A DNA stretch of 64,000 bases from a bacterium. GTDB taxonomy: Bacteria; Hinthialibacterota; Hinthialibacteria; Hinthialibacterales; Hinthialibacteraceae. The notes below the pieces were generated by a model. It saw only the letters and a list, made by a program, of their open reading frames with translations. It had not been told where the DNA came from and ran no database searches. The stretch is from contig WGLV01000043.1 in NCBI GenBank assembly GCA_016125385.1, positions 48,050-112,049 of the forward strand, in the 5' to 3' direction. The number at the start of each line of letters is the position of its first letter. Positions within the stretch are counted from its first letter, which is position 1. Positions 25,956 through 35,744 of the stretch are shown here, in pieces. Position numbers and translations under genes: made by a program.

Positions 25956-28500
25956 CGTCTCTCAACATCATCGCCTGATTCGACTGGATCACGCTCCACG
26001 CGGGCGCGGCGCCGGCGATCAGGCACGCCGCCAATACGAACGCCGTCAGGCGGACGAAATCAGAGAGCGGCCAGATCAGCCTTAATGACCAGTGAAACGC
26101 CTGCAGGTTGACGATCTTCACCAGAATCACGCCCAGCAATGCTCCCGCGATCAGCCCCAGCCCCGCGCCCAGCGCACCCAAAAGCCCCGCCTTCCACAGA
26201 ATCGTTCGCGCGATCTGCCCCCGGCTGGCGCCCAGCGCCCTCAGGATGGCGAGATCGCGGCGGCGCTCGCTGACCAGCGTGTAGAGCGTCATCGCCACCG
26301 TCAGCGCGGCCACAGCGGAGGCGACCGCCTGCATGGCGGCGGTGATGGCGAAGGTGCGGTCAAATACGCGAAGAATCTCCTCGCGCAGTTCGCGGTTGAG
26401 CAGGATATCCACCGCCCAGCGCTCATCCAGTTCGGCGCGCAGCCGTTCACGCGCGGCGGCGGGGCTGGCGCCCGGCGGAAGAAACAGCGCGATGCCTTGC
26501 GGACCGTCGTTGGGATACATCGTCAGAAAGTCGTTGCGGTCGATAATAACCGTTCCCTGCTGGTTGGAGTAATCGTAAAAAACGCCGCAAATCTTGCGGG
26601 TCACCTCACCCGCGCGGGTTTGCAGCGTAATCGTATCGCCTCGCTCAACGTGAAACCGTTGCGCGAACGGTTCGTTCACCACGGCGCCGTGCGTGCGCAA
26701 CGCTTCGGCGAACACCTCGGCCGACGGGCGCCCATCGCGGAACGGGGCGGTTCCCCGCGTCTGAACGATACGGAACTCTCCCGCTGACAGAGTGACTTTT
26801 TCGCCTTGGTAATAGGCATCGTCGCTATGGAATGGATCGACGCAATCTTCGCCGAACAGGCGTTGCGCGATGGAGACAAGCTGCGGGTCGAGGCGGCCGG
26901 TTGGTATTCCAGTCTTTCCGGAGGCGGGGCGGATCCAGACGTCCGAACGCAGGCCCTGGTTGGTCCAGTCGACCACCGTTTGACGAAACGAGGTCACCAT
27001 CACCGCCATCGCGATCGCCAGCGCCGACGAGACGCCGATGGCGCCCGCCGCCCAGGCGGCGCGTCCCCGTCCTGCCGCCAGCCCCGCCATCGCCAGATGA
27101 GCGAAGCGCACGTGCGGCCCGAAACGCAGGAGATGCGCGAGACGAGTGAGGCCGTCCAGGAAAGGCGAAGCGGCTGCGATCATCGCCGCCAGAATCGCCA
27201 GCCCCGCGCCCAGCGCGGCGTACGGCAGATCTGCGATGGGAGGCGCGGCGGCCAACGCCGCCGCCAGTATGGCGAAAATCAACATGGCGGCTAACGACCG
27301 GATCACAGCGGAACGCGTCATCCAGCCCGGCTTCTCCCGCCGCAGCCCCTGCAACGGCGGCGTCCGTAATGCTTCCATCAGCGGCCCCACGGACGCCAGT
27401 AATGAAGCCAGACAGCCGAGCAACACGCCCGCTGCCGCCACGCTCCAGCGAAACTCGATAGACGACGCGGGCGCGTCGTGAAGCACCACCGCCGTACTGG
27501 CGCGAATGCTTTTGAGCGATGCCAAAGCGCCCGCGTACCCCAACGCCGCCCCCAGGACGCCGCCCAGCAGCCCGATCGCCGCCGCCTCGATCAACACCGC
27601 TCCGGCGATCTGGGCGCGCGACGCGCCCATCGACCGCAACAGCGCGACCAGATAGCGGCGCTGAACCACTGAGGTATACAGCGTAACGCCCACCAGCACC
27701 GCGCCCACCAGCAATGAGATCCCCGACAGCGCGGTCAGGTTAAAACGCAAAGCTCGAACCATGCGATCCGATTCTTCGCCGCGTTGCGCGGGGCTCTCGA
27801 CGCGATATTCGCCTGGCAGCGCGGCGCGCAACCGCTGGCGCAATTCATCCGCGTTCACGCCCGGGCGCGGAACGGCTTCGATCCGGTCGACGCGGCCCAC
27901 GCGTCCGAACAGTTCCTGCGCATACGCGATATCGAGCAGCAATACGCGATCCCACGAATCGGCGTATTCTTCGGGTTGAAACGACGCGAGAACGGGCAGG
28001 TCAACCACGCGCCCCCGAATAGAAAGCCGGATCGAGCCGCCCGGTTTGACGCCCAGCCCTTGCAGCAGCGAAGCGGGAGCGAGCACGCCCTCGCCCCTGA
28101 TCAGGCCGGTCAGCGCCGATTCATCCCCGGTGAAATCGCCCTTCCACTCCAATTCGCGCACATCGCGATCGACGAAAAAATCGACGCCGAACACGCGCAG
28201 GGCGTCGTTCAGATCCGGCGCCAGCGCGCGTTCCTCCAATACGGGAACCAGCACCGCGTCGCGCGCGAAGGGCCGCAACTCGCCCAGCAGAGTTTCGTCG
28301 AGGTCGCCGGTGCGGACGATCTCCAGCCGGGCGCGTCCCGCCAGACGCTCGATGTCTTCGCTCATGGAACGCACCGCCGCCTGGCTGGCGAGCACGGTAG
28401 CGACGACGGAGGCGACGCCCACCGCCACGCCGACCAGCGTCATCAGAAAACGCCACGGACGGCGCAGAACGGGCCGCACGAACAGAGCGTTAACGATCAT
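25948..28500 (-). CDS. ABC transporter permease, fused AttF/AttG type (two FtsX domains)
   Basis: An 850-residue inner-membrane protein of the LolCE/MacB (type VII) class. After a first membrane segment (about 17-40) comes a large periplasmic domain, then three membrane segments of an FtsX unit (about 255-400), a central section with further membrane segments near 400-450 and 480-510, a second periplasmic domain, and a second FtsX unit (about 715-845) with LAILRALGASRGQI. The first FtsX unit has the matching LLRSMGASRAQI. Two permease halves are thus in one chain. It overlaps the ATPase gene by 11 bases and AttH by eight. Such transporters couple ATP use to work on periplasmic substrates rather than import. 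Confidence 0.88.
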   Translation of the reverse strand: MIVNALFVRPVLRRPWRFLMTLVGVAVGVASVVATVLASQAAVRSMSEDIERLAGRARLEIVRTGDLDETLLGELRPFARDAVLVPVLEERALAPDLNDALRVFGVDFFVDRDVRELEWKGDFTGDESALTGLIRGEGVLAPASLLQGLGVKPGGSIRLSIRGRVVDLPVLASFQPEEYADSWDRVLLLDIAYAQELFGRVGRVDRIEAVPRPGVNADELRQRLRAALPGEYRVESPAQRGEESDRMVRALRFNLTALSGISLLVGAVLVGVTLYTSVVQRRYLVALLRSMGASRAQIAGAVLIEAAAIGLLGGVLGAALGYAGALASLKSIRASTAVVLHDAPASSIEFRWSVAAAGVLLGCLASLLASVGPLMEALRTPPLQGLRREKPGWMTRSAVIRSLAAMLIFAILAAALAAAPPIADLPYAALGAGLAILAAMIAAASPFLDGLTRLAHLLRFGPHVRFAHLAMAGLAAGRGRAAWAAGAIGVSSALAIAMAVMVTSFRQTVVDWTNQGLRSDVWIRPASGKTGIPTGRLDPQLVSIAQRLFGEDCVDPFHSDDAYYQGEKVTLSAGEFRIVQTRGTAPFRDGRPSAEVFAEALRTHGAVVNEPFAQRFHVERGDTITLQTRAGEVTRKICGVFYDYSNQQGTVIIDRNDFLTMYPNDGPQGIALFLPPGASPAAARERLRAELDERWAVDILLNRELREEILRVFDRTFAITAAMQAVASAVAALTVAMTLYTLVSERRRDLAILRALGASRGQIARTILWKAGLLGALGAGLGLIAGALLGVILVKIVNLQAFHWSLRLIWPLSDFVRLTAFVLAACLIAGAAPAWSVIQSNQAMMLRDDE

Positions 28501-29161
28501 GAGCGCCGTCCTGCACCCGGCCGTCCTTCATGGCGATAAGACGATCCGCCCGCCCGGCGATGGCGGGGTCGTGGGTAGCGAGAATCAATGTGGCGCCGGC
28601 CTCGCGGCGTAAATCATTGAGCAGGTCGAGCACCGCCGCGCCGGACCGCGAATCGAGGTTGCCGGTGGGTTCATCGGCCACAATCAACCGGGGGCGCATG
28701 GCGAGAGCGCGCGCCACGGCGGTGCGCTGTTGCTCACCGCCGGAAAGTTCGGAGGGGTAATGTCCGGCGCGATGCGTCAACCCGACGCTTTCAATCAACG
28801 AATCGACCCACGCGAGATCGCGCTCTCCCGCGATGGCTTGGGGCAACGCCACGTTTTCACGCACGGTCAGATGGGGCATGAGGTGAAACGCCTGAAACAC
28901 CACGCCCACCTCGCGGCGGCGGTATTGTACGATCTCATGCTCGTTCATCGCCGCCAGATCGCGTTCGAAAACCACGATTTTACCCGACTCGGGGCGGTCG
29001 GCCCCGGCGATCAGATTCAGGCAAGTCGATTTTCCACAGCCGGAGGGGCCGACCAGCGCGGCCATCTCGCCCGGACGTACCGACAGGGAGACGTCTTCCA
29101 GCGCGGCGACCGTCGTCTCGCCGCGTGGATACGATTTACATACCGATCGCAGTTCAATCAC
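28490..29161 (-). CDS. ABC transporter ATPase (LolD/MacB class, AttE-like)
   Basis: A 223-residue ATPase. Walker A GPSGCGKST, Q-loop region VVFQAFHLMPHLTVRENV, signature LSGGEQQRTAVARAL and Walker B LIVADEPTGNLDS are complete. A GTG start at 29161 is chosen: it gives the usual N-terminus IELRSVCKSY and the normal length for the family, while longer in-frame versions extend into non-conserved sequence. First gene of the three-gene Att operon with the fused permease and AttH. Confidence 0.93.
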   Translation of the reverse strand: MIELRSVCKSYPRGETTVAALEDVSLSVRPGEMAALVGPSGCGKSTCLNLIAGADRPESGKIVVFERDLAAMNEHEIVQYRRREVGVVFQAFHLMPHLTVRENVALPQAIAGERDLAWVDSLIESVGLTHRAGHYPSELSGGEQQRTAVARALAMRPRLIVADEPTGNLDSRSGAAVLDLLNDLRREAGATLILATHDPAIAGRADRLIAMKDGRVQDGAHDR

Positions 29162-29310
29162 AAAACACACTCGTTTCTCAAGTTTTGGCTGACATTGTAC
29201 CCGCCTCCGGCCAAAGCGGAAAAATTCCGCAAAAAACGCCCGGTCCATTGGCCATCAACGCCCATGCGCACAATCCATAACCGGTTGATCGAACCATTTA
29301 ACAGGCATAA

Positions 29311-29339
29311 TTGACTCACCTTCAGCGCTTCGGTAAGAT
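29311..29339 (+). promoter_or_regulatory. Sigma70-like promoter of the first pseudopilin gene
   Basis: TTGACT (29311-29316), a 17-bp spacer, TAAGAT (29334-29339), about 45 bases upstream of the ATG at 29388. Confidence 0.75.
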
Positions 29340-29387
29340 GAAGTCATACCTTATTTTTCTATCTACGATTGACCCGGGGAGATGAGA

Positions 29388-29996
29388 ATGCAAAAGAAGA
29401 TGGGGTTCACCTTAATCGAACTGCTGATCGTCGTCGCTATCATCGGAATTCTCGCCGCGATCGCCGTGCCCAACTTTCTCAACGCGCAGATTCGCGCCAA
29501 GCTCGCGCGCGTCGAGTCGGACCATCGCTCGCTGGCGACCGCGCTGGCCATGTACAAGCTGGATAACGGCCACGCGCCGCGCGATAACTTCCCCGGCCAT
29601 AGTTGGACGGCGTCTTACGCGCTGTTGACCTCGCCGGTCGCGTATATGTCATCCATTCTGCCCGACGTGTTTCAGGCGGATGACGTGTTGCAGGGCGACG
29701 CCTTACACCGCATCGGCGGGCCCAACGGTCCACTGACCTACGATTACGGCACCGACGTGTTCCACGGCTACACCGGCGCGAACCGGACGAACAATCATCC
29801 GTGGTATAAAGCGTGGCGGAACTCGGAGTGGAAGATCGGCAGCTGCGGCCCCGATCTGAAATATCTGAACGTCAACACCGCCGCGGGCTGGTCTTCGGCG
29901 AGCTACTACAATTCATCGAATGGACTGATCTCCGCCGGCGACATCTATCGCGGCGAAAACTTCTTCCAGCGCGAAGGCGGCGACAAGCGGCAGTAA
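29388..29996 (+). CDS. Type IV pilin/GspG-like prepilin
   Basis: A 202-residue prepilin. A short leader ends KKMG before FTLIELLIVVAIIGILAAI: prepilin peptidase should cut after Gly, leaving a methylated Phe. The hydrophobic helix continues to VPNFLNAQ. The globular part carries TSPVAYMSSILPDVF and, near the end, YYNSSNGLISAGDIYRG, shared with the second pseudopilin at 38289. The ATG at 29388 is chosen because GGGGAG lies six bases upstream. No secretion or assembly genes are nearby; such orphan copies are common in Hydrogenedentota/Sumerlaeota-like genomes. It is monocistronic, with its own promoter and terminator. Confidence 0.88.
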   Translation: MQKKMGFTLIELLIVVAIIGILAAIAVPNFLNAQIRAKLARVESDHRSLATALAMYKLDNGHAPRDNFPGHSWTASYALLTSPVAYMSSILPDVFQADDVLQGDALHRIGGPNGPLTYDYGTDVFHGYTGANRTNNHPWYKAWRNSEWKIGSCGPDLKYLNVNTAAGWSSASYYNSSNGLISAGDIYRGENFFQREGGDKRQ

Positions 29997-30020
29997 TTCA
30001 TTCACACGGCGCCACCACGA

Positions 30021-30055
30021 AAAAGGCCCTCGAAACCGAGGGCCTTTTGTTTGTT
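30021..30055 (+). terminator. Bidirectional terminator between pseudopilin and lpdA
   Basis: AAAAGGCCCTCG-AAAC-CGAGGGCCTTTT, a 12-bp perfect stem followed by GTTTGTTTG. It serves the convergent pilin and pyruvate dehydrogenase transcripts. Confidence 0.88.
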
Positions 30056-30078
30056 TGAGTTGAATACGAGCGCGCGGG

Positions 30079-31500
30079 TCAGTGGTCGCGCTTTTTACCG
30101 ATAGTGTGGGTAGCGACGCCGTAGAAGTTTTCCGCCGCCTCCATGATGGTTTCGGAGAGGGTGGGGTGAGGGTGAATCGTCTCGGCGATGTCGCGCACGG
30201 TCGCGCCCATCTCGATGGCGAAGGCGCCCTCGCTGATAAGGTCGCCCGCGCCCACGCCCACGATGCCGAGGCCGAGGATGCGGTCGGTGTCGGGTTCGAC
30301 GATCAGCTTGGTCATGCCGTCTGGGCGGTCGAAGCTGAGCGCGCGGCCCGAGGCGCTCCACGGAAACTTGGAGACCTCGACCGTGATGCCTTTGCTCTTG
30401 GCTTCGCCCTCGGTCAGGCCGCACCACGCCAGTTCGGGGTCGGTGAAGACCACGGCGGGCACGATCACGTTTTCAAACGCGTTGGGGTCGCCGCAGATCA
30501 CGTCGACGGCGATGCGCGCCTCGCGCGACGCCTTGTGCGCCAGCATCGCGCCGCCCACCACGTCGCCGATGGCGTAAATGTTGGGGTCTTTGGTCTGGAG
30601 GCGGTTGTTGACCTGTATAAAGCCCTTGCGGTCCATCTCCGCCTGGGTGTTTTCCAGCCCGAGGTCCTGCGAATTGGGCGCGCGGCCGACGGAAACCAGC
30701 ACCCGGTCGTATTTCTCTTCAATGGGATCGGCGTCGCCGACCTGCATCGATACTTTGATCTTCTTGCCGCTGGTCGACATTTTCAACACTTTCGTGTTGA
30801 GACGGACTTCTTTAAACACCTTGTCGGCGTGATTTTTCACGTAGCGGATCAGGTCGGGGTCGGCGCCCTTGAGAATGGTGTCGAGCGCCTCGACCACCAC
30901 GATCTTGCTGCCCAGCGTCTTGTAGACGGTGCCCATTTCCATACCGATGTAGCCGCCGCCCACGATGAGCAGGTCTTCGGGGATGTCTTCAACCTCCAGC
31001 GCCTGATCGGAGGTCATAATGCGCGGGTTGCCGAGGTCGAAGGCGGAAGGCAGCGCGGGCACGGAGCCCACCGCGATGATGGCTTGAGAAAACTTGACGA
31101 ATTTCTGCCCCTCTTTGGTTTCGACGCGCAGGGTCTTGGAGTCTTCGAAATAACCGCGGCCGTACATGACGTCGACCTTGCGGTTTTTCGAGATGCTTTC
31201 GATTCCGCCCGCCAGTTTGTCGAGAATCGATTCCTTCCAGGCGCGCATCTTTTCCAGATCGATCTTGGGTTGACCGAAAGTCACGCCGCGAAACGACGAT
31301 TCCTTGGCCTCCTCGATCAGTTTGGCGGCGTGCAGGTACGCCTTGGACGGGATGCAGCCCCGGTTCAGACAAACGCCGCCCAGGCGCTTGTCTTTTTCAA
31401 CCATGATGACTTTTTTCCCTTTGTCCGCGGCGTAAAAGGCGGCGGCGTAACCGCCCGGGCCCGCGCCAACGACGACGATATCCGTTTCGATCGCTTTCAT
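30079..31500 (-). CDS. lpdA: Dihydrolipoamide dehydrogenase (E3)
   Basis: A 473-residue flavoenzyme that reoxidises dihydrolipoyl groups with NAD. FAD-binding VVVGAGPGGYAAA (about 8-20) and the redox disulfide GGVCLNRGCIPSK (Cys44, Cys49) are present. A second nucleotide motif (VGGGYIGMEMGTV), the FAD-end IYAIGDVVGGAMLAHKA and the C-terminal active-site TIHPHPTLSE with its His-Glu pair complete the set. Third gene of the aceE-aceF-lpdA operon, 12 bases after aceF. Confidence 0.97.
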   Translation of the reverse strand: MKAIETDIVVVGAGPGGYAAAFYAADKGKKVIMVEKDKRLGGVCLNRGCIPSKAYLHAAKLIEEAKESSFRGVTFGQPKIDLEKMRAWKESILDKLAGGIESISKNRKVDVMYGRGYFEDSKTLRVETKEGQKFVKFSQAIIAVGSVPALPSAFDLGNPRIMTSDQALEVEDIPEDLLIVGGGYIGMEMGTVYKTLGSKIVVVEALDTILKGADPDLIRYVKNHADKVFKEVRLNTKVLKMSTSGKKIKVSMQVGDADPIEEKYDRVLVSVGRAPNSQDLGLENTQAEMDRKGFIQVNNRLQTKDPNIYAIGDVVGGAMLAHKASREARIAVDVICGDPNAFENVIVPAVVFTDPELAWCGLTEGEAKSKGITVEVSKFPWSASGRALSFDRPDGMTKLIVEPDTDRILGLGIVGVGAGDLISEGAFAIEMGATVRDIAETIHPHPTLSETIMEAAENFYGVATHTIGKKRDH

Positions 31501-31512
31501 AGGTCGCTTCCC

Positions 31513-32886
31513 TTATTTCTTTCTGGCTTGGGTTAGTTTGATTTCCGATTCGGGGAACTGTTCGAACGCTTCGACCATCGCCTTGATGAATCGGGCGCCG
31601 TCGGCGCCGTCGATCACGCGGTGGTCATACGAAACGCACAGCGGAAGAAAGGTGCGCGGCTCGAACTTTTTGCCCGTCCAGTGCGGTTTCACCACGCCCC
31701 GGCCCATGCCGAGAATCGCCGTGTTGGGCGGATTCACGATAGGGGTGAAATGCGTGCCGCCGATGCCGCCCAGATTCGAGATGGTGAACGACGAACCCTT
31801 CATATCGTCTCCGGTCAGTTTGCGGGCGCGCGCCTTTTCGGCCAGCGCCTGCAAGTCGAGCGCGATATCAAGCACGCTTTTCTTATCCGCGTCGCGAATC
31901 ACCGGAACCACCAGTCCGTTTTCGGTGTCGACCGCGACGCCGATATGGACGTACTTCTTATAGACGATTTCGTCTTTGGCTTCGTCAAGGCTTGAATTAA
32001 ACACGGGGTATTGCGTGAGCACGTTGGCCGCGGCTTTGATGGCGAGCGCGGTCAACGTCAGGCTCGCCTCTTTTTTGGTGTAGGCGGCTTTGTAATTCGA
32101 GCGCATTTCCATCAGCGCGCTGATGTCGGCCTCGTCGAACTGATAGACGTGAGGCACGGTGTTCCATGAATCCTGCAGGCGGCGCGCGATGGTTTTGCGG
32201 GTCGATGACATTTTTTCGGGCTTGACCTCGCCCCATTGCGAAAAGTCGATCGACTCGGCGGGCTTGCGCGCCGGGGCGCTCTCCCCCGATCCCTCCTGCG
32301 CGGGCTGACGGCGGCTCGATTCGGCCAGCTCAAGAATGTGCTGGAAGTAGTTCCGAATATCCTCCAGAGTGATGCGTCCGCCGTTTCCAGAACCCGGAAC
32401 GCGCGCCAGATCGAGCCCGATCAGTTTGGCGACCTTGCGAATCGTCGGCGACGCGGGCGGAGGAAAACCGCTTTTGGAATCATACCGGTAATCCAGGTAT
32501 GGATCGTAAATCGTCTGCCCCTCATACGCGGTTTTCGACGGCGCCGGAGCGGCGGCGGGAGCCTGTTGCGAGCTGGGCGCCTGTTTGGGCGGAGCTTTCG
32601 GGGCCTCTTTTGCCGTTTCTTTTTTTGTTTCTTTTTTCGAATCGCCCGCTTCTCCGCCTTCATCGACGGAAATCAGCTTCGAGCCTTCTGAAATGGTCTG
32701 GCCCTCGCTCACGTGAATCTTGGTGATCACGCCCGCCGCCGTTGACGGAATGGGAGCGATCGCTTTTTCGTTTTCCAGTTCCAGAATCGTCTGATCTTTT
32801 TCTATGCGGTCGCCTTCCGACACCATAATCGAAACGACTGTGCCGGAATCCGCTCCTTCGGACAATGGGGGTAACAGGACATCCAT
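31513..32886 (-). CDS. aceF: Pyruvate dehydrogenase E2, dihydrolipoamide acetyltransferase
   Basis: A 457-residue E2. One N-terminal lipoyl domain (about 1-75) carries lipoyl-Lys41 in ENEKA. A Lys/Ala/Pro/Gln-rich linker follows (about 80-120), then a peripheral-subunit-binding domain (ASPTIRKVAKLIGLDLARVPG and GRITLEDI), and the catalytic domain ending with the active site VSYDHRVIDGADGARF. It transfers acetyl from E1 to CoA and forms the complex core. E. coli AceF has three lipoyl domains; here there is one. The lipoate ligase gene lplA is divergent from the operon start. Confidence 0.97.
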   Translation of the reverse strand: MDVLLPPLSEGADSGTVVSIMVSEGDRIEKDQTILELENEKAIAPIPSTAAGVITKIHVSEGQTISEGSKLISVDEGGEAGDSKKETKKETAKEAPKAPPKQAPSSQQAPAAAPAPSKTAYEGQTIYDPYLDYRYDSKSGFPPPASPTIRKVAKLIGLDLARVPGSGNGGRITLEDIRNYFQHILELAESSRRQPAQEGSGESAPARKPAESIDFSQWGEVKPEKMSSTRKTIARRLQDSWNTVPHVYQFDEADISALMEMRSNYKAAYTKKEASLTLTALAIKAAANVLTQYPVFNSSLDEAKDEIVYKKYVHIGVAVDTENGLVVPVIRDADKKSVLDIALDLQALAEKARARKLTGDDMKGSSFTISNLGGIGGTHFTPIVNPPNTAILGMGRGVVKPHWTGKKFEPRTFLPLCVSYDHRVIDGADGARFIKAMVEAFEQFPESEIKLTQARKK

Positions 32887-32958
32887 AAGAAACCCTCTCT
32901 CGTATGGTAAAAGTCGCGTCCTCGTTTTACATTCGAAACTTCAAGGCCGGGTGAGCAA

Positions 32959-35676
32959 TCAGAGTATCTCCGGAAACACCTTGTCCGGATCGACGTCCAG
33001 ATCCTTAATCGCCTTGGCGACGACCTTGCGGTCGATCTCACCCTGCTCCGCCAGCTGATACAGCGTCGCGATCACCGTACACTCGGCGTCGATTTCAAAA
33101 AAGCGGCGCAGACGCTGGCGGGTATCGCTGCGGCCGAAACCGTCGGTCCCCAGCGTCATCAAACCGCCCGGAATCCACGGCGCAATCTGGTCGGGCACCA
33201 TTTTCATGTAATCGGTCACCGCCACAAACGCGCCTTTCTCGCCGCCGAGCATGGTTTCGACGTAGGATTTTTTGGGCTTTTTCGTCGGATTCAACATATT
33301 CCAGCGTTTGCAGTTCAGCGCCTCGCTGCGCAGGTGTTTGAAGCTGGTGGCGCTCCAGACGTCCGCCGAAACGTCGTATTTTTCGGCGAGGATCTTCTGG
33401 GCGGCCAGCGCGGAATTGATGATTGTGCCGCTGCTCAGAATGTGCGCTTTGTGTTTGGCTTTTTCGCCGGTGTTGAACCTGTACAATCCGCGCAGGATGC
33501 CCTCTTCCGCCCCTTCGGGCATGGCGGCGTGCGCGTAATTTTCGTTGTAGAGCGTCAGGTAATAGAAAACATCCTCGCCATCCTGATACATCCGCTTGAG
33601 GCCGTCGCGAATGATGATGGCCAACTCATAAGCGAACGCGGGATCATACGCCATCAGCGTGGGGATGGTCGAAGCCGCCAGATGGCTGTGGCCGTCCTGG
33701 TGTTGCAGACCTTCGCCGTTGAGCGTGGTACGGCCGGCGGTGGCGCCGAGCAGAAAGCCGCGCGCGCGGATGTCGCCCGCCATCCAGAACAGATCGCCGA
33801 CGCGTTGCGGGCCGAACATCGAGTAATAAACGTAGAACGGAATCATCGGCACGCCCATCGCGGTGTATGCGGTGGCGGCGGCGATGAACGACGACATGGC
33901 GCCGGCTTCGGTGATTCCCTCTTCGAGAATCTGACCGTCCTGCTGTTCACGGTAAAACAGCAGGCTTTCCCGGTCGACCGGCTCGTACAACTGCCCCTTC
34001 GACGCATAGATGCCGATCTGACGGAACAGGGCGTCCATCCCGAAAGTACGCGCTTCGTCGGGGATGATGGGCACGATGTGTTTGCCGATGGTTTTATCCA
34101 TCAGCAGTTTGGTCAGAATGCGGACGAACACCATCGTCGTCGAGGCTTCCTGATTGGGATTGCCCTTGTAGAACTCTTCGAAGAGGTTTTTCTCAGGCGC
34201 GGGCAGCGGCTCGACCTTCACCTCGCGCTTGGGAAGATAACCGCCCAGCGATTCACGGCGTTCTTTCAGGTATTTGTATTCGGGGTCGTTTTTGCCCGGA
34301 CGGTAAAACGGCGCGTTGACGACTTCTTCGTCGTTAATGGGGATGTTGAAACGGGCGCGGAATTCGCGCAGCTCTTTCTCGTTCAGTTTTTTCTGCTGGT
34401 GGGTGATGTTGCGGCCTTCGCCGGCTTCGCCCAGGCCATACCCCTTGATGGTATGAGCGAGAATCACAGTCGGATGGCCCTTGTGTTCGACCGCCGCCTT
34501 CATCGCGGCGTACACTTTCACCGGGTCGTGACCTCCGCGCATCAATTTGGTGATCTGATCGTCGGTGAGGTGATTGACGCGATCGTACAACTCGGGGTAT
34601 TTGCCAAAGAAGTGCTTGCGGGCGTAGCTGCCCGGCTCGACGGAATATTTCTGCATTTCACCGTCGACGACTTCTTCCATGCGTTTGGCCAGCAGGCCGT
34701 CGTGATCGGCTTGCAGAAGCGGGTCCCAGTTGGACCCCCAGATGACCTTGATCACGTTCCAGCCCGCGCCGCGGAAGAGCGATTCGAGTTCCTGAATGAT
34801 CTTGCCGTTACCGCGAACCGGGCCGTCCAGACGCTGGAGGTTGCAGTTAACCACCCAGATCAGGTTGTCGAGCCCCTCGCGCGGCGGCAGGGTGAGCGAA
34901 CCGAGCGTTTCCGGCTCGTCCGACTCTCCGTCGCCGACGAAACACCAGACCTTCGATTCTTCTTTCTGCAACAGGCCTCGGTTTTTCATATAGCGCATGA
35001 AACGCGCCAGGTAGATCGAGGTGATCGGCCCGAGCCCCATCGAAACAGTGGGATACTGCCAGAAGTCGGGCATCAGGTAAGGGTGGGGATACGATGACAG
35101 TCCGCCGCCCTCCGCCAGTTCCTGACGGAAATTGTGAAGATGCTGCGCGTCGAGGCGGTATTCAAGATAAGCGCGTGAATACACGCCGGGTGAGGCGTGC
35201 CCCTGAAAATAGATCAGGTCGGCCATGCGGTCTTTGGAGCCCGCGTGGAAAAAGTGGTTAAAGCCGACCTCATACAGCGTCGCCAGCGAAGCATAGGTTG
35301 AGATATGACCGCCGATGCCGCTTTGCAAACGGTTGGCCTGAACCACCATCGCCATCGCGTTCCAGCGGACGAAACTCTTGATGCGGCGTTCGATTTCACG
35401 GTCGCCGGGATAAGCCGGCTCTTTCGACGCGGGAATCGTGTTCAGATAGGGCGAACTGGTGGGCGCGGGGATCTGAACGCCGGCCGATCTCAGGCGCGCG
35501 GCGAGATTGTTGAACAAAAACGATGGGCGCGGGGGCTCTTCCTGCTGGAGGGCGTGCTGGTAGATGGTCTCCAGCGCGTCAAAATAGCCGCGCTGATCGG
35601 AAGCGTTTTTCCAAGCGCGCTCATCGGGAGAAACGTCTTGACCGGTTTGCGATATATTCGGATTTTCAAAAGTCAC
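32959..35676 (-). CDS. aceE: Pyruvate dehydrogenase E1, homodimeric type
   Basis: A 905-residue thiamine diphosphate enzyme that decarboxylates pyruvate. It is the single-chain AceE type rather than separate alpha and beta subunits. Family marks: RIKSFVRWNAMAMV near residue 85, GIGGHISTYASLATLYEVGF, the TPP-binding GDGESDEPETLG...NL segment (about 250-280), and TAGRTTLNGEGLQHQDGHSH (about 650). First gene of the operon, with the divergent lplA start 68 bases away, so the shared intergenic region holds both promoters. Confidence 0.97.
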   Translation of the reverse strand: MTFENPNISQTGQDVSPDERAWKNASDQRGYFDALETIYQHALQQEEPPRPSFLFNNLAARLRSAGVQIPAPTSSPYLNTIPASKEPAYPGDREIERRIKSFVRWNAMAMVVQANRLQSGIGGHISTYASLATLYEVGFNHFFHAGSKDRMADLIYFQGHASPGVYSRAYLEYRLDAQHLHNFRQELAEGGGLSSYPHPYLMPDFWQYPTVSMGLGPITSIYLARFMRYMKNRGLLQKEESKVWCFVGDGESDEPETLGSLTLPPREGLDNLIWVVNCNLQRLDGPVRGNGKIIQELESLFRGAGWNVIKVIWGSNWDPLLQADHDGLLAKRMEEVVDGEMQKYSVEPGSYARKHFFGKYPELYDRVNHLTDDQITKLMRGGHDPVKVYAAMKAAVEHKGHPTVILAHTIKGYGLGEAGEGRNITHQQKKLNEKELREFRARFNIPINDEEVVNAPFYRPGKNDPEYKYLKERRESLGGYLPKREVKVEPLPAPEKNLFEEFYKGNPNQEASTTMVFVRILTKLLMDKTIGKHIVPIIPDEARTFGMDALFRQIGIYASKGQLYEPVDRESLLFYREQQDGQILEEGITEAGAMSSFIAAATAYTAMGVPMIPFYVYYSMFGPQRVGDLFWMAGDIRARGFLLGATAGRTTLNGEGLQHQDGHSHLAASTIPTLMAYDPAFAYELAIIIRDGLKRMYQDGEDVFYYLTLYNENYAHAAMPEGAEEGILRGLYRFNTGEKAKHKAHILSSGTIINSALAAQKILAEKYDVSADVWSATSFKHLRSEALNCKRWNMLNPTKKPKKSYVETMLGGEKGAFVAVTDYMKMVPDQIAPWIPGGLMTLGTDGFGRSDTRQRLRRFFEIDAECTVIATLYQLAEQGEIDRKVVAKAIKDLDVDPDKVFPEIL

Positions 35677-35744
35677 GTTAAACTCCCTCTCAGTCTGTTC
35701 CTTGGTGACCAGGCGAATCCAATCTAACTGATTCCAGGTACCTG

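Noticed and set aside
33334..35097. A 587-codon open frame on the plus strand opposite aceE
   Set aside because: It is the antisense shadow of a strongly recognisable enzyme, has no ribosome binding site and shows the His/Val/Gln/Arg-rich composition typical of shadows in GC-rich genes. The same holds for the long frames opposite gap, trpE, lpdA, mutS and the beta-helix gene.
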